Source of the DNA: JBEEJZ01 sp046046915
Lineage (GTDB): Bacteria; Pseudomonadota; Gammaproteobacteria; Burkholderiales; Burkholderiaceae_C
Assembly: GCA_046046915.1 (NCBI GenBank)
Contig: JBJOIT010000013.1
Location: forward strand, 1-64,000
Direction of reading: 5' to 3'
Length of the DNA stretch: 64,000 bases
Under the pieces are notes generated by a model, which did no database searches, was not told the origin of the DNA, and was given only the letters and a program-made list of their open reading frames with translations. A program made the position numbers and the translations under genes. This document shows, one piece after another, positions 45,084 through 53,186 of the stretch. Position 1 is the first letter of the stretch. Each line of letters opens with the position of its first letter.

Positions 45084-45396
45084 AAACTCACGTGTGCTTC
45101 AGGAGTTGCTCGAGACAACGGCGGAGTTGAGCGCTTACGGCCTTGTTTCAAAGACAGATATGGCTCGCATGAGGGTTCTCTGCGAAGAACCCCCTGAGTA
45201 CACGCCTGAGCGCATTGTGTCCATTCGCACGGCTATTGCTAAGATGAGTCAAGCTGTATTTGCAGCACTCTTAAACGTGAGCATGTCGACCGTTCAAAAG
45301 TGGGAGTCCCCTGTAGCGAACAACCGCCCGAGTGGCGCGTCCGCCAGGTTGCTTCAGTTGGTGGAAACTAAAGGTGTTAAGGCGTTACTTTTCTGA
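45064..45396 (+). CDS. higA: HigA-type antitoxin with helix-turn-helix
   Basis: The 110-residue protein has a C-terminal XRE helix-turn-helix (MSQAVFAALLNVSMSTVQKWESP), as in HigA2-like antitoxins that neutralise the toxin and repress the operon. The N-terminal helical part likely binds the toxin. It overlaps higB and is followed by a terminator 30 bp after its stop, so the pair is a self-contained transcript. Confidence 0.85.
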   Translation: MTNQNAKNSRVLQELLETTAELSAYGLVSKTDMARMRVLCEEPPEYTPERIVSIRTAIAKMSQAVFAALLNVSMSTVQKWESPVANNRPSGASARLLQLVETKGVKALLF

Positions 45397-45425
45397 AGCA
45401 GTCGTCTTGGTAACCTGACTCAACG

Positions 45426-45450
45426 CGGCGTCTCCCAGACGCCGTTTTTT
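45426..45450 (+). terminator. Terminator after higBA
   Basis: CGGCGTCT (45426-45433) and AGACGCCG (45437-45444) form a hairpin with a CCC loop, followed by six T. Confidence 0.9.
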
Positions 45451-45781
45451 CATCTTGAGTTTCCTCGGCACCGGTGCAACCCACCGTTTAGGACTCCCTC
45501 GCGCCTCCGTGTCTTACCCTGCGAGTAGCCGCACACTGCCGATGCGTGGGCTGCTCGCTAATGAACTGGGCTTACGGCAAACCAGCGACGCCGTGGAACT
45601 AGCCACTTCGGACAAGATAGGGCTAATGGCCGCCTTGAAGTGGAAGCCTTTTTTGTCAAAACCAATACATAACGAGAACAGAGCCATGTAAATACAGTAT
45701 TTTTCCCAGCCAATGTCTGGCGCAGTTCAGCACATTTTCAACGCGCCCTTTGCGGCGCAACAGACCACAACTGGGTCAGGC
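45451..45781. other. Gap after higBA
   Basis: I see no gene, repeat or RNA with support here. A 78-residue open frame (45455-45691) lacks a ribosome site and a protein-like composition. Confidence 0.4.
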
Positions 45782-46843
45782 TTACGCTTCGCCGCCGTCC
45801 TTGAACACTAACAACTCTGGTGCACGACCGGCCACCTGGTCGCTGTTAGCATGGGAGCGCCAGAAGTCGAATAGTGTCTGCTGAGTGCAAGCCTCGATGT
45901 GAAGGAGCGACTTCGTCTCTTCCTCGTCAAACGGAGCAATCAGCCCAGCTTCGGAGTCTGCGTCGCCGAGCACCATGTACTCGAAGCGCTTCCTGTCCGC
46001 ATTTGGTACATTTAACACGCCGTCCATGAAGGGTGCCACCTTCCCAGGTTGCAGCCCTACCCGGTAGATGTCGGGATTGCAGGCCTCGTAGTAGACCGCC
46101 TGCCTTATTGCCGAGTGCAGATATAGGTGCTGCGGTGCAACCAAGCTCGCCAGCACCGAGACAGGCACGGTGGCCGTTCGGTCCATAGTCGATTGGCGAT
46201 ACACCTTGAGACGGATGGCCTCTTTTGCCGACGCCGCGTTCGTCTTCAAAAGACCAATAAAGCCAGTTGACGCCATCGCAATCTTGGCTAGGTCTTGCTC
46301 TGAGTTAATACGCTGGAGGCTGGTGAAGTATGCGTAAGCAACGTTCTTCAACTCGCGCGTGCCTTGCATATTCCAGAAAGAACCGCGAAAGTGGCCGGAG
46401 GCCTGTATCGCCTGCGCGGCCTGGTCGGTAGTGTGATGAAAGAGGTCTAGCCGGACATCGCCGCTTGGTTCAAGTGAGCACGTTCCGGCAGCACTCCGCG
46501 CGAGGTCGGCCGGGGCGGAAATCACGCAACGGTACACCTGAGATGAATCGCTCAGAGAAGCCACGAATCCGCCCGAGGTGAAGCCGACATTCACCAAGGG
46601 GCCGCCGCTGACCTCAATGCCAATGGCGGCTGCTGAATAGCCATCCAAAAACGAAAGCTGTGGGGCATAGAAGAACTTCGGTTGAAACCAGCGCATTCCG
46701 CCAAGGTCGGCCACAAGCAGTTCTGGAACGAGCAATGACGTCTTTTCGGCATGGACAAGCTTTAACTTGATGAGACCGTCAATGACGTTGGGCCGCATCT
46801 CACGCCAGTGGTCAATGAACTCAGCTTCGGTCGGTCTATTCAA
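45782..46843 (-). CDS. Unknown protein with possible ADP-ribosyltransferase-like domain (353 aa)
   Basis: The middle of the protein has LFHHTTDQAAQAIQASG (residues 134-150) followed by AYAYFTSL (about 169-176). This resembles the His...Tyr layout of HYD1-type ADP-ribosyltransferase toxins, where LYHYT and a later Tyr line the NAD pocket. The remaining sequence (N-terminal 130 residues and C-terminal 170) is not recognised. Single leftward gene with no partner beside it. The enzyme call is a motif-based guess. Confidence 0.6.
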   Translation of the reverse strand: MNRPTEAEFIDHWREMRPNVIDGLIKLKLVHAEKTSLLVPELLVADLGGMRWFQPKFFYAPQLSFLDGYSAAAIGIEVSGGPLVNVGFTSGGFVASLSDSSQVYRCVISAPADLARSAAGTCSLEPSGDVRLDLFHHTTDQAAQAIQASGHFRGSFWNMQGTRELKNVAYAYFTSLQRINSEQDLAKIAMASTGFIGLLKTNAASAKEAIRLKVYRQSTMDRTATVPVSVLASLVAPQHLYLHSAIRQAVYYEACNPDIYRVGLQPGKVAPFMDGVLNVPNADRKRFEYMVLGDADSEAGLIAPFDEEETKSLLHIEACTQQTLFDFWRSHANSDQVAGRAPELLVFKDGGEA

Positions 46844-47342
46844 GGTTGCTCCTTCTCTTCAGTGTTGCATAGGCGGGCCCACCCACACTATCGTAGCCAA
46901 ATGGGGCCCAGACGACCATCGCAGGCTGCTGCCAGCGCCTCGGTTTGAAGTGTCGGAGGTGAATAGCGGCGCCCCGTGGGTGCCAAAACCCACTTCCGTG
47001 TTAGCTCGGTGCCGTATGTTGGGCAAATGTCCGCTATCAGGCCGAGATTACGGAGATTCAGAGAACCGCTTTGAGCAGGACGGCGAAAGCCATGAATGGC
47101 TGCTGAACCGAGTTGAACTGGACTACCGGCCAACTGACTGTCGGGAGCACCCGCAACCAGTCTGTTGACGACGCCGGCTTGCGGCGGGAGCTGACGGCCG
47201 CGAATACCAGCTTCCGGGTGGGCCAATTTCATGAATTTGGATGCCCTTCAAGCGCCACTCAATGACTTCGATACTTATCCGTCTAGAGACGCTGGAGCCC
47301 AAATTGTGCGCATTGGTTTCCTTCCTTACGAAGGGACGGTGT
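46844..47342. other. Gap before the QueC-like operon
   Basis: Overlapping open frames exist on both strands (46767-47168 plus, 46888-47232 minus), but neither looks like a real protein and neither has a ribosome site. It may be decayed sequence. No RNA structure stands out. Confidence 0.4.
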
Positions 47343-47398
47343 CATTGTCAATTAATTACTAATCTTTTTGTTGACAATGTCGAAAGTCGACTTAAACT
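47343..47398 (+). promoter_or_regulatory. Promoter and operator of the QueC-like operon
   Basis: TTGACA (47371-47376, exact consensus) and TAAACT (47393-47398) are 16 bp apart. The perfect 9-bp inverted repeat CATTGTCAA (47343-47351) and TTGACAATG (47371-47379) covers the -35 box, so a repressor bound here would block the promoter. The XRE protein of the same operon is the likely ligand. Confidence 0.65.
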
Positions 47399-47424
47399 AA
47401 GGCCAAGCAACGTAAGGACTGCCC

Positions 47425-47979
47425 ATGCGCGACGACCTTCACCACTCGATACCCCCGAACAGCCCTTGGCGGGCAGCCGTAAGGGCTGCTTGCTCACCGG
47501 GTGCCGATGGAAACCTCGCTCTAGCAATAGAGCGCGCTGCTTGGTCAACCGCAGGGGCATCGTTGAACACTGCCTGGGGCGAGGCGTTCAAAAGCCTCCT
47601 TTCCTCTAAGCAAAACGACTTTTTTGGTCAGGAGCGACTTGAGAGAGGACTGCACCAACTTGAACAAGCAGCCCCTGACCACATTGCTCACCGCCTATGC
47701 GAAATCGCATACGCAGCAATTCAACGTGAGGACCCTAGTCTCAATATGTACAAGCACGTCGTACATGCAGCACTCGAAGCGCATGCGGAAGACTGTATCG
47801 AGAATTGCGCGGCTCGAGTCGAGTCGGAGCACCACCATTTCCAGGCAAAGGATGTCAGGCGCAGCATGCTTGCAGCTTTAAGCAGCTGTAACCTCTCTAC
47901 CGCTCCCCTACCCAAGGCTCGTCAGAGGCGCAAGTCTGTTGAAGACGGCTTGGGCTTGAAATTACCTTTGAGCGTGTAG
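47425..47979 (+). CDS. Unknown protein, first gene of the QueC-like operon (184 aa)
   Basis: A mostly helical 184-residue protein of no known family; no membrane helix or catalytic motif is visible. It lies 27 bp after the promoter and 3 bp before the QueC-like gene, so it should be made in step with it. In Qat systems an unknown small protein (QatB) precedes the QueC-like QatC, so this could be its counterpart or the target of the modification. That is inference from position only. Confidence 0.65.
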   Translation: MRDDLHHSIPPNSPWRAAVRAACSPGADGNLALAIERAAWSTAGASLNTAWGEAFKSLLSSKQNDFFGQERLERGLHQLEQAAPDHIAHRLCEIAYAAIQREDPSLNMYKHVVHAALEAHAEDCIENCAARVESEHHHFQAKDVRRSMLAALSSCNLSTAPLPKARQRRKSVEDGLGLKLPLSV

Positions 47980-47982
47980 GCT

Positions 47983-49383
47983 ATGCGTACGCAGTCGCGA
48001 GATGCCAGTTCTCCAGCCGCAAGCTGCTCTGTTTTGCTGTACGAGGGCAAAGAACCGCGTCGCGCCGATGGCTCATTCAAGCTCAAACTTGAAGACCACG
48101 CCCGAATCAAGACCGACCACATCATGCGGTACTGCTTCGCCGAAGGCGACCAGCTCCAAGATGACCTGGCAGCTGTATTAAGTGGTGTCCGCATGGCAGA
48201 CCGCGCCTGCAACAGGCAGCACAGCAAGGGATGGGCCCGGGCGCTGTCTATAGAGGTGCCGGTCTTCGAGTTAGACAAGTGGAAATCCCCGAATGTCTCA
48301 AACGCGCTCACCGATACGCTTCAGTACCTTACCGGAGACCAGTGGAGATTTGAGTTCAAGCAGCGCAAGAAAGCCCCGCTGTGTCCTGAGCAGGCACACA
48401 TCGTGTCCCTGCCTTCACAGCAACGTGTCTTCATGCCATACAGCAGCGGGCTCGACTCCTTTGCTCTAGCCAATCAGGTTCAGCGCGATGCGTCGGTTGC
48501 TGAACTCATCTTGGTGAACGTGCAATCCGCCCACCAACTGACCAACTGGAAAAACCTCGGCCGAAAGAATGACAAAGACCTCCACGCCGTTCAAGTCGCC
48601 GCGTTCTTCAAAGAGCCGCATCGCACTGAGCCAACTTTTAGGTCACGACCTTTCATCTACGACATGCTTGCAGGCTATGGAGCGGCATTGGCCCAGCCCG
48701 CCAAAGTAGTGATACCTGAAAACGGCCAAGGAAGCCTTGGAGGCTCATTGGTACCGTTAGGCAACGAAGCCCCACACCGGAGTTGCCACCCAGGCTTCAC
48801 GTCTAGATTGACCAAGCTGGTCCATGCACTTACCGACATAGTAGTTGCCATCGAGCATCCGGCCCTCTTTTTGACGAAGGGTGAAGTCCTCAGTCAATTG
48901 GCATCACTGAGCACCCAACCCAACGATTGGTTGGCGGCACACCGCTCTTGCTCATATGACGCGCGGCATTCGAGCCAAGACAGGAAAAGCTTACACTGCG
49001 GCCTCTGCGGAAACTGCCTGCTGCGGCGTGTTGCACTTCTGTCGGCAAACATAGACGACACAACCCCTTACCGTGCCGCTGACCTTACAGCGACCTCATT
49101 TGAAGGCGCATTCAAAGGGCAATTGCCTCGAGTCCACAAGTCGAACCACGACGTAGCATTTAACAGTATTCGCGCCATGCAGCGCTTGGCTGACCTTGCA
49201 AGCAGCCCACGTAACACACGCGTGGAATCTGAAATTGCCAATATCCAGCGCGCGTTGGACGCCCCCATACAAGAAGTGAGAGAAAAAATGGAACATTTCC
49301 TTCAACAACACCGGAAGGAATGGACGCAATTTCTGGAGAAATGCGGTCCAAAGTCTTGGGTCGCTGACCTTGCCCGGAGCTGA
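47983..49383 (+). CDS. QueC-like PP-loop enzyme with N-terminal extension (466 aa)
   Basis: The C-terminal 320 residues match the 7-cyano-7-deazaguanine synthase (QueC) fold. The PP-loop is SSGLDS at 154-159, ENGQGS lies at 246-251, and the zinc-type Cys set is C323 with HCGLCGNCLLRR (C339, C342, C345). QueC itself is about 230 residues and lacks the 150-residue N-terminal extension seen here. No queE, queD or queF is nearby, so housekeeping queuosine synthesis is unlikely. QueC-like proteins occur in Qat and type IV CBASS defence, where they act on a protein partner. A related defence role is inferred. Confidence 0.82.
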   Translation: MRTQSRDASSPAASCSVLLYEGKEPRRADGSFKLKLEDHARIKTDHIMRYCFAEGDQLQDDLAAVLSGVRMADRACNRQHSKGWARALSIEVPVFELDKWKSPNVSNALTDTLQYLTGDQWRFEFKQRKKAPLCPEQAHIVSLPSQQRVFMPYSSGLDSFALANQVQRDASVAELILVNVQSAHQLTNWKNLGRKNDKDLHAVQVAAFFKEPHRTEPTFRSRPFIYDMLAGYGAALAQPAKVVIPENGQGSLGGSLVPLGNEAPHRSCHPGFTSRLTKLVHALTDIVVAIEHPALFLTKGEVLSQLASLSTQPNDWLAAHRSCSYDARHSSQDRKSLHCGLCGNCLLRRVALLSANIDDTTPYRAADLTATSFEGAFKGQLPRVHKSNHDVAFNSIRAMQRLADLASSPRNTRVESEIANIQRALDAPIQEVREKMEHFLQQHRKEWTQFLEKCGPKSWVADLARS

Positions 49384-49384
49384 A

Positions 49385-50545
49385 ATGGCAAGTGAACTAA
49401 AAGTCCGTCCGGATACCCTTGGAGCCAAGCTCAAACACGCCCGAACTATTCACCGCATGACCCAAGAGGCGGCATCAGCGAAGCTCGCTTTCGCGCGCAC
49501 CACGCTTGTAGCTATTGAAGCCGGTAAACGCACCGTCTCGAGCCAAGAGCTCAGACAGTTCGCCGAGCTATACGACATTCCCGAGAGCGAACTACTTGAC
49601 GAGCGAGAAGCCCCTATTGAGCTAGACGTGGATTTTCGGAGCACCCCGTCCAGCAATCAGGCAAGTGACGAAGTGCTCGTTGCGAATCTACTTAACCGTC
49701 TCGCGAATTCGACGCTTCAAATTGAAGCTCTGCTGGGACAGCCTTCTCGCATCGTGGACTTACCAACGGTGGACGTACCAAAGACCGGTTCTCTCGAACG
49801 GCATGCGGAAGATGCGGCTCTTAATTTGCGCTCTCGGTTTGGCATTGGCATGGGACCAATTCAGAACCTATCCGCGCTGATGGAGTTCGAAATGGGACTC
49901 CGAGTATTCGAACGCCCTCTTCCATCCAAAATCTCTGGCGCAGTTGCCTATGACAGCAAGGTTGGAGGCTTCATCCTGCTGAACTCGAATCATCCGCTTC
50001 CTAGGCGCCGCGTAACTGGTTTCCATGAGGCCGGACATATCGTCACTCGAACCACGGGTATTTCAGTGCACTTTGACGGCCAGTCGTCCTCGGACCGCAC
50101 TGAAAGGTTCTGTGACCTCTTAGGTATTGCTTTTCTCACTCCAGCCGCGGCGGTGCGGCGGAAAGCAAAGGAACTCAAAGAAATGTCGGGAGAGTTTTCC
50201 GTCCGGCAACTGTTGATGTTGGCTGTGTTTTTCGGCGTTTCGATGGAGGCGATGACTCGCCGCATGGAGACGTTGGAGATGCTGCCACAAGGGACGTATG
50301 AGTTGCTTCGTACCCAGAAAGTGGGCCTTGAGCACCGCCGACGGGTGGCGGAAGAGATGAGCGTCCAAGAAGAAGGAAGACCATTCACCCCACGTTCACT
50401 ACTGCTCGCTAGCGTTGCCCATGGACGTGAGCTGCTTTCAGAACAGCAAATTGCATCTATGCTTGAGCTAAGCCTCGTAGAAGTGCGGAAAGCACTCGAG
50501 GCTCAACAAGGAGATGGGGAGATGGTGCTTGAGCTTACTGAGTGA
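49385..50545 (+). CDS. XRE regulator fused to ImmA/IrrE metallopeptidase (386 aa)
   Basis: Residues about 10-72 form an XRE helix-turn-helix (LGAKLKHARTIHRMTQEAASAKL). Residues 140-260 form the ImmA/IrrE (DUF955) peptidase with HEAGH at 214-218 and the second-ligand region TERFCDLLGIAFLTP. Such fusions sense stress and cut or release a partner repressor. It starts 1 bp after the QueC-like stop with GGAG 6 bp upstream, and overlaps the PIN gene by 32 bp. It likely controls the operon through the dyad at 47.35 kb. Confidence 0.9.
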   Translation: MASELKVRPDTLGAKLKHARTIHRMTQEAASAKLAFARTTLVAIEAGKRTVSSQELRQFAELYDIPESELLDEREAPIELDVDFRSTPSSNQASDEVLVANLLNRLANSTLQIEALLGQPSRIVDLPTVDVPKTGSLERHAEDAALNLRSRFGIGMGPIQNLSALMEFEMGLRVFERPLPSKISGAVAYDSKVGGFILLNSNHPLPRRRVTGFHEAGHIVTRTTGISVHFDGQSSSDRTERFCDLLGIAFLTPAAAVRRKAKELKEMSGEFSVRQLLMLAVFFGVSMEAMTRRMETLEMLPQGTYELLRTQKVGLEHRRRVAEEMSVQEEGRPFTPRSLLLASVAHGRELLSEQQIASMLELSLVEVRKALEAQQGDGEMVLELTE

Positions 50546-51086
50546 CTTTTTGCCCAAGGGATTGGCTGTTCTTGACGCAAGCGTCGTAATTAATTTGCTT
50601 GGTACCAAGGAGCCAGTGGCCATTCTTGAAGGACTTGGGAACAAGTGCCTCATCGAACAACGCACCTTGCGCGAAGTCTGCAGGCATCCCATCCCAAACT
50701 TACTAGCCGAGCCTGTCCTTGCCGAACTGAAGGCGAAAAACCTCTTAGAAGAAGTGCGCATGACGGACGCAGAGTACGAGGTCTACCTCAGCTATCTAAC
50801 TCCTCCGCTGGGTACACGACTGGATACTGGGGAAAGCGCCGCATTGGCAGTGGCTGGCCGAAGTGCTTGCGTCATTCTTGATGAGCGCAAGGCACGTCGC
50901 GCGGCCGCTGCAGCAGTGCCAAATATTTTTGTTGCAAGCTCGTTAAGGCTAGTCCTAACTAGCGCACATCGGTCTGGTTGGGACGCACAAAGAGCAAAGA
51001 GTCTAGTGGAGCAAGCGATTCAAAACTCACGAATGGCTACTCCGAAAGAGGACTTAGAACTGCTCACGCGCCTTCTTAAGACCTAG
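50514..51086 (+). CDS. PIN-domain nuclease-like protein
   Basis: The protein (190 residues from ATG 50514) has the PIN acidic set: D21 in VLDASVVINLLG, D104 and E107 in LDTGESAALAVAG, and D123 in VILDERKARRA. PIN proteins are usually RNases, often toxins. The start is uncertain: ATG 50514 has AAGGAG with no spacing, while TTG 50529 has GGGGAG at good spacing. The gene overlaps the XRE-ImmA/IrrE gene, and such pairs recur in bacteria. It is the likely effector of this operon. Confidence 0.8.
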   Translation: MGRWCLSLLSDFLPKGLAVLDASVVINLLGTKEPVAILEGLGNKCLIEQRTLREVCRHPIPNLLAEPVLAELKAKNLLEEVRMTDAEYEVYLSYLTPPLGTRLDTGESAALAVAGRSACVILDERKARRAAAAAVPNIFVASSLRLVLTSAHRSGWDAQRAKSLVEQAIQNSRMATPKEDLELLTRLLKT

Positions 51087-52963
51087 CCAAGTAAGGTACG
51101 CACCCGACTAGATGTACCTCTTTTCGCACGTCGAGCATGCATGCCAGAGCGTGTCTGAGTGTTTTGCTGCTTCGTCGTGTAGGTCAAAAGTACCTCGACA
51201 TCTTTCAGTGGCTCTTTGACATACAAGTGCGACAGGTCGAGCTCTTGATACCTTAGATTGCGTATGGCCTTTACCAAGGCCTCAAATGGGAACAGTTTGG
51301 CAGGGCTGGCATAGTACCGACTCTTTGACTTGGCGCTCGTCGCGGTCAGCCAGTGGCCCATAAGGGCTTCGCAGATTCGCGTGTCAGCGCCGCAGTTCGT
51401 GACTTGCTGTGCAAAATTGAATCGAAATGAGTGGTGGCACAGACGAACGTCATTGAGCCCGATGGCGTCGAGGTAGCGTGAAAACCATTTACCCAACGCG
51501 TTCGACCACTTCCTGTGTTTGTTGTCGTTCCTCAATGATGGAAATACACGCGTGTGTCCGGCCAGCTTTTGCTCGGCAACGTAAGCCAAAAATCCGCAGC
51601 GGATGACTTCCTCATGAATGGGTATTAATCGAAAGCTTGCAGGTGTTTTTATTTCCTGGTCATCACCCAGGTTCGCAACACGCAGCGCCCATACTTCATT
51701 CACGCGTTGAACGTCTTCCATACGCAGCTGTGCCAGCTCTTCGATTCGGCACCCTGCGAATGGCGACAAAAGCGGCACCCAGAATGCGGCCTCTTGGCAC
51801 TGGCCATCGATGGGCATGCCTTCGGTGTAAATTGGCGACTGAAACAACACTGCCAATTCACTGACTTCATACGCCCTGCGCCGGTCCTCGTCCGCTCGTT
51901 CGGGAACGCATTCATAGTCAACAAAGTCAAAGACATTCTTGTCAGATTTATTCTTCAGTTTTTCCGTGCTGCTAAATGATGCACGCAGAATCGCGGCCAG
52001 TCCACCAATATGGTTTTTCACGGTCACCCGTAAGAGGCCATCCTCCGCCAAAAAATCTCTGTATCGATTGACGTGCGAAATGGTGATTGCCTCAGTTGGC
52101 AGCGCACCGCAATGTGATTCGAATTCAGCGACATACCGGCCATATGTTTCTACCGTACGAAGGCGCACCTTTTTGAACTTCCTGGAGCGGTCACCTGAGT
52201 CAACGTTTTCAAGTTCATCTGAGAAATCCTCCCCTGGGGCCCGCTTGGCTAGCCACCCTTTGTATGCCTCTAGCATGGTTGGCATATCTCGCGGCGCAAT
52301 GGGCTGCTCAAGGGGTTCAGGACTGGAAGTACCATCCAGACGTTGCAAGTGCTCCTTCAATATATCCAACTCGGCTGCCAGCAGGTACTGCATGAGCTTC
52401 TGTTTAATGAGCGACTCTGGAGGCGCAATCAATCTCTCAACATTCAGCAACATCTCAGCTGTTTCTTTCATCGACTCAAGGTCAATGCGACTTGCTGACT
52501 CCATGCGAAAGCGTAAGCACTCGGCGACCCATACGCGCTGCTCTGCAATTTCCTGCTGAGATGCCTTTGCTCGCTCTTCATCAGCCTGCATGAGCTGCAT
52601 GTAGCGATATCGCGCGACGACGAACGGAATGTGTTCATCGAGAAGGTACTTCGTTGTCCCTTTCCCTCTCGGTCGTAAAGTAATCTGCGTTCGCAAATGT
52701 CCCGAAAGTTCAAATTTCGCATCATTCATCGAATCTTCGAATATGCGGTTTTCAACGGCAAGGAGTTCCACAGCTTCAGAGAAATCCGTCGTTTGCAATG
52801 ACTTCCATATCTGCTTCCTGGGCGGGTTCATTACGTTACACATGCGCGCCGGAACCTTGCGCTTGTAATAGAAAGTATTGTTGCGATAGTGCAAGTATTT
52901 CGGGGGACAGAGACCCAGTTCCTGGTCCTGAATGTGCGCTTGGTGCAAGCTGACTACTGACAT
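51083..52963 (-). CDS. Tyrosine recombinase with DUF6538 N-terminus (integrase 1)
   Basis: The 626-residue protein has an N-terminal DUF6538-type region (PPKYLHYRNNTFYYKRKVPARM), a long helical middle, and a C-terminal tyrosine recombinase domain. The catalytic residues visible are Arg in GCRIEELAQL, HHSFRFN (His and Arg), the GHW block, and the Tyr in KSRYYASP. I chose the ATG at 52963 (MSVVSLHQ); a further 26 residues are open upstream. Its stop overlaps the convergent PIN gene by 4 bp. Confidence 0.88.
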   Translation of the reverse strand: MSVVSLHQAHIQDQELGLCPPKYLHYRNNTFYYKRKVPARMCNVMNPPRKQIWKSLQTTDFSEAVELLAVENRIFEDSMNDAKFELSGHLRTQITLRPRGKGTTKYLLDEHIPFVVARYRYMQLMQADEERAKASQQEIAEQRVWVAECLRFRMESASRIDLESMKETAEMLLNVERLIAPPESLIKQKLMQYLLAAELDILKEHLQRLDGTSSPEPLEQPIAPRDMPTMLEAYKGWLAKRAPGEDFSDELENVDSGDRSRKFKKVRLRTVETYGRYVAEFESHCGALPTEAITISHVNRYRDFLAEDGLLRVTVKNHIGGLAAILRASFSSTEKLKNKSDKNVFDFVDYECVPERADEDRRRAYEVSELAVLFQSPIYTEGMPIDGQCQEAAFWVPLLSPFAGCRIEELAQLRMEDVQRVNEVWALRVANLGDDQEIKTPASFRLIPIHEEVIRCGFLAYVAEQKLAGHTRVFPSLRNDNKHRKWSNALGKWFSRYLDAIGLNDVRLCHHSFRFNFAQQVTNCGADTRICEALMGHWLTATSAKSKSRYYASPAKLFPFEALVKAIRNLRYQELDLSHLYVKEPLKDVEVLLTYTTKQQNTQTRSGMHARRAKRGTSSRVRTLLG

Positions 52964-53073
52964 GAAAAGACATTTCCTTCGGTGGTTACCGCACTTCATA
53001 AAATCTGAAGTGCGTCGAGGAAATGAATTCTGATTGCGCAAAACTGCCGGTTTTTACCTATTTGATGCACTTT

Positions 53074-53129
53074 GTGAGAAAACTCACAATCCGCTCCAAC
53101 TATCTGAAGCAGATTGTGAAAAAACTCAC
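53074..53129. repeat. Paired hairpin repeats between the two integrase genes
   Basis: GTGAGAAAACTCAC (53074-53087) and GTGAAAAAACTCAC (53116-53129) are 42 bp apart, four helical turns. CACAATC (53085-53091) and GATTGTG (53112-53118) form a further inverted repeat between them. They lie just upstream of integrase 1 and may be recombinase arm sites or operators. Confidence 0.7.
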
Positions 53130-53186
53130 TTTTTCAGGTCGATAGTCGGGGCCGCGCTGGGCCGCGACAACCTTTTTACAACACCG

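Noticed and set aside
46767..47232. Overlapping frames on both strands before the QueC-like operon
   Set aside because: No ribosome site or protein family; they probably reflect GC bias in decayed sequence.
47983..49383. Housekeeping queC
   Set aside because: The protein is twice the usual length, lacks queD, queE and queF neighbours, and is embedded in an operon with protease and PIN genes.
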